A stretch of DNA of 64,000 nucleotides from Paralichthys olivaceus (lineage: Eukaryota > Chordata > Actinopteri > Pleuronectiformes > Paralichthyidae), in NCBI RefSeq assembly GCF_024713975.1, contig NC_091098.1:25601316-25665315 (forward strand), given 5' to 3'. Position numbers and translations under genes: made by a program. Position 1 is the first letter of the stretch. The number at the start of each line of letters is the position of its first letter. This document shows positions 56,245 through 64,000 of the stretch, one piece after another. The notes below the pieces were generated by a model. The model ran no database searches and was not told where the DNA came from. It was given only the letters and a program-made list of their open reading frames with translations.

Positions 56245-56780
56245 GTCTAAGCTGGTTTGCTGCAGGTCGCCTGCGGTGTTGGAGAGAGATGGCGTCCCTC
56301 CTCCTCAGGAAGGAGCAGAGATGGAAAAGGGGTGCTGATGGGAGAAGGAGGAAGAGGAGGAGAAAGAGGAAGAGGAGGGGGAGGAGCAGAGCCTCATCTC
56401 TTCTCAAGGTTTTTCTCGGTGTGACTGTGTGAGGCTCTTTCCTCTTTCCGGAGCTCAGAGGAAGTGAAGGACATTGACTGACATGATTCATCTGGATCTG
56501 GTGATGTGTGTTAAAGTGCGGAGGGGGCGGGGCTGCAGAGGGGGGAGAGGGGGAGGGGGGGGGGGGACACAAAGAAAGAGAAAAACAGGTTTTTAAAAGA
56601 ACCGGCTTCTCACTAATGAAGTTAACTGGTTAGTTAACTAGTGAACCCAGGTTCAGTATCAGGGCCGCGCTTCAACCTCCGATCACCCGTCAACATTTAC
56701 CTGCTCAACACATCACACTCCTCTTCATCCCATCCTCTTCTTACCCTCCCTGGAGAAAGAGAAAAGAAGAGAGCCCACCC

Positions 56781-57188
56781 TCATCCCTTCATCCTCCTTC
56801 CCCATCCCTATACACACATCCTTTCATCCCTTCATCCCCCTTCCTTCATCCGTCATCCCTTCAATCCTTCATCCTCCTTCCTTCATCCCTTCAATCCCTC
56901 ATCCTTCTTCCCTCAACCCTACACACATCCCTTCATCCCCTTTCCTTCATCCTCACCCTCATCAGTACATCCTCTTCCCTCATCCATCATCCTCCTTCCC
57001 TTATCCCTATACACCCATCCCTTCAATCCTTCATCCTTCAATCCTTCATCCTCCTCCCTCATCCTTTAATCCTTCATCCTCCATCCTTCATCCTCCTTCC
57101 CTCATCCTCCTTCCCTCATCCTCCTTCCTTTATCCCTATACACCCATCCCTTCATCCCTCATCTCTTCATCCTCTCTTCCCTCCCTCA
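56781..57188. repeat. Imperfect (TCATCC/TTCATCC) minisatellite
   Basis: About 400 bp of TTCATCC, TCATCCCTTCA and CATCCTCCTTCC units in varied order. Low complexity; it explains the long open frame at 56641-57069. Confidence 0.9.
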
Positions 57189-58718
57189 TCCCTTCTCATG
57201 TCTCATTTTATCTGGGGGATCTGTAATTATCTCGGGTGGAATGATACCCCCCCCCCCCACAAAGTGCCTCCTTCCAAATGCATCTTCTCCTCCACATCCA
57301 ATATATCGACTTCCCTTCAGACCTTTAACTCACTTCCTGTTGGGGCGTGGTCCTGGTGAATGATAATTGTTTTGTCACAGGTGTGCAGAATGTTGATCAC
57401 ATATACAGACGTAATATTCTCTCCACCTGCAGCAGACGTGTGAAGGATCCAAAGGGGATAATGTTGTTTCGATCGCCTGCTTTGTCCAAGGTTTGGTTAA
57501 AAAGCTGAAGAGGATTCATTGAGTAGGAGGCTGAAACGTGTTTAAGAAACCTGTGTGTGTCAAGATAAGATCCAATCACTGCTGGATGCTCGATGTTCTG
57601 TAAAGCTGTTGTTTTTTCGCCCTGTTGCTCTTGAATGTCTTAAGAAAGACTCCAAAGCATCATGAGTTTTATTTGCAAAAATCTGTATTTGAGTCCGTGT
57701 GTGTTCGACACTGTGAAATATTCTGTTGTCGCTGCTGCTTCGGTTCAGGAGCTGAGCAGCGGTTAAGAGGAGGAGACAGGAAGGTAAAGGAGCTTCACTG
57801 CTTCTGCGTACATGCTGTATGTCCCTGCAGTGTTTGTTGTGCACTGCTGCTCTGCACCCAGGAGGTTTTAAATGAGTGGTGACTGTTCTGCAATAGGATA
57901 AGAAAGCAGAACGTGGAGGCTGTATGTTGTAGCGTGTTAGCTCTAGTCGACAGAATCATATTCACACAGACGCAGCAGCAGGGTCGGGTGGGGACGGCGT
58001 GTTTGCCTGTAAGTGTTTTCACGTATGTTCCAGTGTAGAAAACTTCCACCGCTTCACATCCAGGGCCTGTTGTGCTTCTAGAGCCAAACAGGACTTCAAC
58101 TTTTGTACGCATGAGGGCACTTTGTGTGTATGGGTCTGTGTTTTTTGTATCATTTTGAAGTGCACGTCTTTTCAACGTTCAAAATATTCTGATAATATGC
58201 AACCCTGAATTTATTTATTTCCCAAAGGAGTTAGTCCGATTACCTCGGAACGAACAAAGACGGATTCTTAACGCCGTGTCTTACACTGAGAGGAACACTC
58301 TTCAGATGTGCCGTTTAATATTGTCCCCATGTTCGTTTAGCCGTGAATACGTGGGTTTTTCCAAAAGTGAGGTTCTTAGCTGAAATCCTTTTTTCCCTCT
58401 GAGTTTTCAAATGAGCACAGACCACTGGTTATGCACCGTTGTCATGGAATTAAGAAAAATCTGCAATCTGCACCTTTTATAAATCTGCTATATTGTTATA
58501 TTTGGAAATCAGTTTCAACTGGCAATTCCGCATCTGTTCATTCACCAAACTGATTGACTCAACAGCAAGTGCAATAAGACTAGTCTTCACACGGGTCAGT
58601 GTAATGCAGAAGGCCTTTCTGTCAGTTTTAGTGCATTTAATAAATCTAAATATCATCATTGAATTTGACAACAGTGTTTGTGTGGCTGACCCTGTCCAAA
58701 ACTACAAACCTCAGATTA

Positions 58719-58724
58719 AATAAA
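58719..58724 (+). promoter_or_regulatory. jph2: Candidate distal poly(A) signal of JPH2
   Basis: AATAAA in GATTAAATAAAAAC at the end of about 1.3 kb of non-repetitive DNA that could be a long JPH2 3' UTR. Speculative. Confidence 0.3.
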
Positions 58725-59153
58725 AACTTTTACAACATTTTTGAACGTGTAATGTTTTATGAATGAGTCAGAAGTGTCAGATCCAGGATAGCAACAGCAG
58801 AACTAAGTATTTTCTAAACACCGCCCGTCCGCCAGCAGGAGACGTCACCGTCCACACCCTCTGTTGTCTAACCGGGACACTGTCTGTTTTGTTCTCAGGA
58901 GGAAACACAATCACTTAAATAAATACAAATGAAACCTGAAGGTGGTGAAGTAAAGAGAGAAAATGCTGCACAGTCACAGTGAATCAGGTTTATCTGACCT
59001 GCAACAATTAATGTTTGAAACGTGGAGTCATCCGCTGCTGAACACCACTGCCCTCAAGTGGCTAAACCGAGCGGCCTGGTTTCATTTCCAAACTTTTTTC
59101 CACACACACACTTCAAAAAGTGGTCAGTAGACTGGGTTTAATACTTCCTTATA

Positions 59154-59411
59154 TTTATTCAATGTTGCAAACAGTTCTCTTCTACATTTTATAACGTGTA
59201 GAGCGAAGTAACAGTGGTTGTAACAGTTTACAAACCCTTAAATTTATTCAATCAACAGTTCTCTACATTTTATAACGTGTAGAGCGAAGTAACAGTGGTT
59301 GTAACAGTTCACGAACCCTTTAATTTATTCAATGTTGCAAACAGTTCTCTTCTACATTTTTGAACGTGTAGAGCAAAGTAACAGTGGTTGTAACAGTTTA
59401 CAAACCCTTAA
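59154..59411 (-). repeat. Triplicated 3' region of the alpha-tubulin gene with three poly(A) signals
   Basis: Three tandem copies (about 89, 81 and 88 bp, starting at 59154, 59243 and 59324) of a unit that includes TTTATTCAATGTTGCAAACA, TCTACATTTT, AACGTGTAGAG and AGTAACAGTGGTTGTAACAG. The copy next to the gene ends about 20 bp from the stop codon. Each unit carries AATAAA on the minus strand, at 59154-59159, 59243-59248 and 59324-59329. Confidence 0.85.
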
Positions 59412-59431
59412 AAACAATGGAATGCATGTGT

Positions 59432-61888
<2,457 letters not shown>

Positions 61889-62004
61889 GTTTCCTGGAAC
61901 ACTGAAGAGTTAGAGAACGACGCGACGTTGATTTGCTTCTGGCAACAAGACTCAATCTGTCCTGTGTCTGGAGCGAAGTGAAGGGTGCAGCCGTTAGCCC
62001 GAAC

Positions 62005-62012
62005 TATTTATA
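62005..62012 (-). promoter_or_regulatory. TATA box of the alpha-tubulin gene
   Basis: TATAAATA on the minus strand, in GGAGTATAAATAGTTCGG, 117 bp upstream of the start codon. That places transcription start near 61975-61980. Confidence 0.8.
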
Positions 62013-62047
62013 CTCCCGGAGCCCCGAGGAACAAAAGGACAACTGTG

Positions 62048-62084
62048 ATTGGTCCACGGCTCACACGTGACCTCCTCCTATTGG
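62048..62084 (-). promoter_or_regulatory. Two CCAAT boxes of the alpha-tubulin promoter
   Basis: GGACCAAT on the minus strand at 62048-62055 and again at 62080-62087 (cores 62048-62052 and 62080-62084), 32 bp apart and 40-75 bp upstream of the TATA box. This fits NF-Y binding at a housekeeping-type promoter. Confidence 0.75.
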
Positions 62085-62099
62085 TCCAGACGAAACAGA

Positions 62100-62990
62100 C
62101 AACGCCCCGTCAAACTTTCTGAACTCCACACGGAAGTAAAACCAAAAAATAAAAGATTAAATTAAATTAAATATTTTACTCAAACAACAAAAAATGAAAT
62201 GCAAATAACTATTTAACTCAAACAGAAGAAGATACATGTTAGGAGATTACATTTAAAATAAATCATAACAATCTATTTAACTTAAATATACGAGGACTAT
62301 TTCCATTTTATTTTCAATTAGATTGAAAGAAAATAATGGCTAAGTGGGGGAGGGGTCAAAGAACTATAAAGTCATCAATAAAGTTCAGCAGTTTTTAGGC
62401 AGTTTTTGTTTTTCGTGTAGAAAACTACAAAATGTTGAAAACTATACAACTTAAATACTGACAAAATAAATTGAATGAGAATAAAATTAAGTAGAATAAA
62501 ATCAAATTAAACTCATGGGGCTTCTACAAGTCACTAGTAGTGAATGTTGTGTACCTGACCTGCAATGATTTGATTTCATGTTTGCAAAATGGTCGAGTCA
62601 TCTGCTGAACACCACATCCCCAAAGAGGCTCAGCTGAGTCATTAATGTTCTAACATGTTTAAGATGAAATAAAAATGTTCTTTACTGCTTTTTTACATCT
62701 TCCTCTTATATAGGTCGAATGAGGTTTACATTTTCCTCATTTCAGGTCATTTCAGATTTGCTGTATGTTTTGCTGTGTCATGGGTAGAGGGGCTGAGCTG
62801 CTCTGGGCTACAGAGCTGTTCATGACTCTGGGTGAATTCTTGTGCTATGCCCCTCTTTACATTGTGTTTGTCCGGCTGTTGATTTTTAATCTGTTAAACC
62901 AAGAGTTTCAGTGTTTTTGGGCCGTTGACATCTGTTTGGTAAATATATCAAAAACCTTTTAACTCTCTCAGTAAGCAAGTTATCTAAAGC
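62100..62990. other. AT-rich flank upstream of the alpha-tubulin gene
   Basis: Past the promoter, AT-rich DNA with no array or gene recognised. The segment 62570-62640 resembles 58980-59070 (CCTGCAA, then TGTTTG, GAGTCATC, GCTGAACACCAC), so the two ends of the tubulin gene carry related sequence. Confidence 0.6.
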
Positions 62991-62994
62991 TCTG

Positions 62995-63420
62995 TGTGTT
63001 TAAGTCCTTTCAGAATAGCTGAGTCCTTTGTTTATGTTTTCTTTCCATTATTGTAGTTTTGATTTTCAATTCTATCATTTCCTTTTCACAGGTCTTCTTT
63101 TTAAGGACCTCTGATAACTGCTTTTGTTCCATCCCAGAGGGTTAAAGGATCAATCTCACTCATTTCATTTATTTCTAGATAGTTCTTCATAACTTGTTGG
63201 AATTTATTTTTCAAAATACTCTCATTTAACAGTTTAATTCGTTCTCCAGTCTGATCTTCCCTTTTCCAAATCAACCTCTATCATTAGTATTATAGGTTCA
63301 TGACCAGATAATGTGATGTTATCAGTTTCACTGTTTAGACAGCCCCATGTTGTCCATTACTTTGTGTATCTATCTTTGGGCACAAACTGAGATTTTAATT
63401 CACCGTCTAGAATTACAAAG
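62995..63420 (-). mobile_element. Decayed L1-like LINE fragment (end of endonuclease, linker)
   Basis: Translation of the minus strand with a few frameshifts gives LSGHEPIILMIEVDLEKG, then RIKLLNESILKNKFQQ, then INEMSEIDPLTLWDGTKAV, IRGPLKR and KEMIELKIKTTIMERKHKQ. The pattern (S-x-H-x-P, a Leu-rich helix, SxxxPxxLWDxxKAxIRG, then a KE-rich coiled helix) is that of the endonuclease-to-RT linker of fish L1/Tx1-type LINEs. No RT domain is seen; the copy is broken by stops and frameshifts. Confidence 0.6.
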
Positions 63421-64000
63421 CCTTTACTTTACAAGTCTATTATTTTAAAATGTTCTATTAAAATAAAAGACAAGTGTTGGTTTGCTGCAGTTTATCAGTC
63501 CACAGTTATTTTTCCTCAGATAGTTTCTAGAACATTAATTCCTCTTAAATGAGGTCAACTTTCTTTCATTTAAAATGCTGGGTAATCACATTTAAATATT
63601 TTAAAAGAGACAAAAGTCTTTAAACTTAAGTGCTTTTAGATTTACAGACTTAATTTTGTTTAATTTACAATTCTTACAGCTCTATGTAATAGATTAGGGT
63701 TTGTTGTGCATTTCCTTAGGTATGTGGAAACTGTTTAAGTTTAGATGCATCATCTCATCAGAGCATATTACTTTTTAAACAGTGATATTATTATTATAGA
63801 TGATAAGATGAGTAAATCAAAGTATCCGTGATTGTTACCGTTTACAACTACAAACCACTTTGATATTAGCATGGACAGATAGTGGTCACAACTCCATTCA
63901 AAATGCTTCAAGTGCAACAGACCCTCTGCTCTGTGAGAAAATATACATATATAGAGAGAGAAAAAATTAAAGAGGAAACAATACTGCAGTCAACAAATAC

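Larger units (their letters stand above)
55894..59431. other. JPH2-alpha-tubulin convergent intergenic region
   Basis: Holds the JPH2 3' UTR with poly(A) candidates at 56239 and 58719, a purine/poly-G stretch (56330-56570), a long TCATCC-type array, and the triplicated 3' region of the tubulin gene (59154-59411). No coding exon seen. Confidence 0.75.

Noticed and set aside
56641-57069. 142-codon plus-strand ORF rich in HPFNPSS
   Set aside because: Translation of the TCATCC-type minisatellite.

Overview
This is vertebrate nuclear DNA, almost certainly from a percomorph-type teleost fish. It has compact introns with GT/AG splice sites, long TG/CA microsatellites, homopolymeric G/C tracts, and several short interspersed repeat families that I know from teleost genomes. 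No species can be named from the sequence. The window matches the human 20q13.12 block HNF4A - R3HDML - FITM2 - GDAP1L1 - JPH2, with the same order and the same relative orientations. An alpha-tubulin gene follows JPH2.

Layout from left to right: (1) 49-13926, minus strand: the 5' end of hnf4a. It has exon 2 (first zinc finger of the DNA-binding domain), the P1-type first exon 1A, and about 12.7 kb upstream a short alternative first exon that matches the P2 first exon (1D) of mammalian HNF4A. The rest of the gene lies off the left edge. (2) 15958-18703, minus: R3HDML, a secreted CAP-domain protein, complete in five exons. (3) 25742-27654, plus: FITM2, an ER lipid-droplet protein, complete in two exons. 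(4) 32222-40996, minus: GDAP1L1, complete in six exons. (5) 44299-55893, plus: JPH2 (junctophilin-2), complete in five exons. (6) 59432-61888, minus: an alpha-tubulin with the classic four-exon layout (start codon alone in exon 1). (7) 62100-64000: AT-rich DNA with a decayed L1-like LINE fragment.

R3HDML/FITM2 and GDAP1L1/JPH2 are divergent pairs. FITM2/GDAP1L1 and JPH2/tubulin are convergent pairs. The genes do not form one pathway; this is a conserved synteny block of tissue-specific genes (liver/pancreas regulator, secreted CAP protein, lipid storage, neuronal GDAP1-like, muscle junction protein, cytoskeleton).

No wholly new biological system was found. The most interesting observations are regulatory: a conserved hnf4a P2 module (exon 1D plus HNF1-, Onecut- and GATA-like sites), a triplicated E-box block just upstream of FITM2, a canonical MEF2 site in JPH2 intron 1, clustered REST half-sites upstream of GDAP1L1, an RFX X-box near the GDAP1L1 3' end, and a triplicated alpha-tubulin 3' region that carries three poly(A) signals. 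Exon boundaries were worked out by hand from splice consensus, reading-frame continuity and remembered orthologue sequences; no alignment was run.
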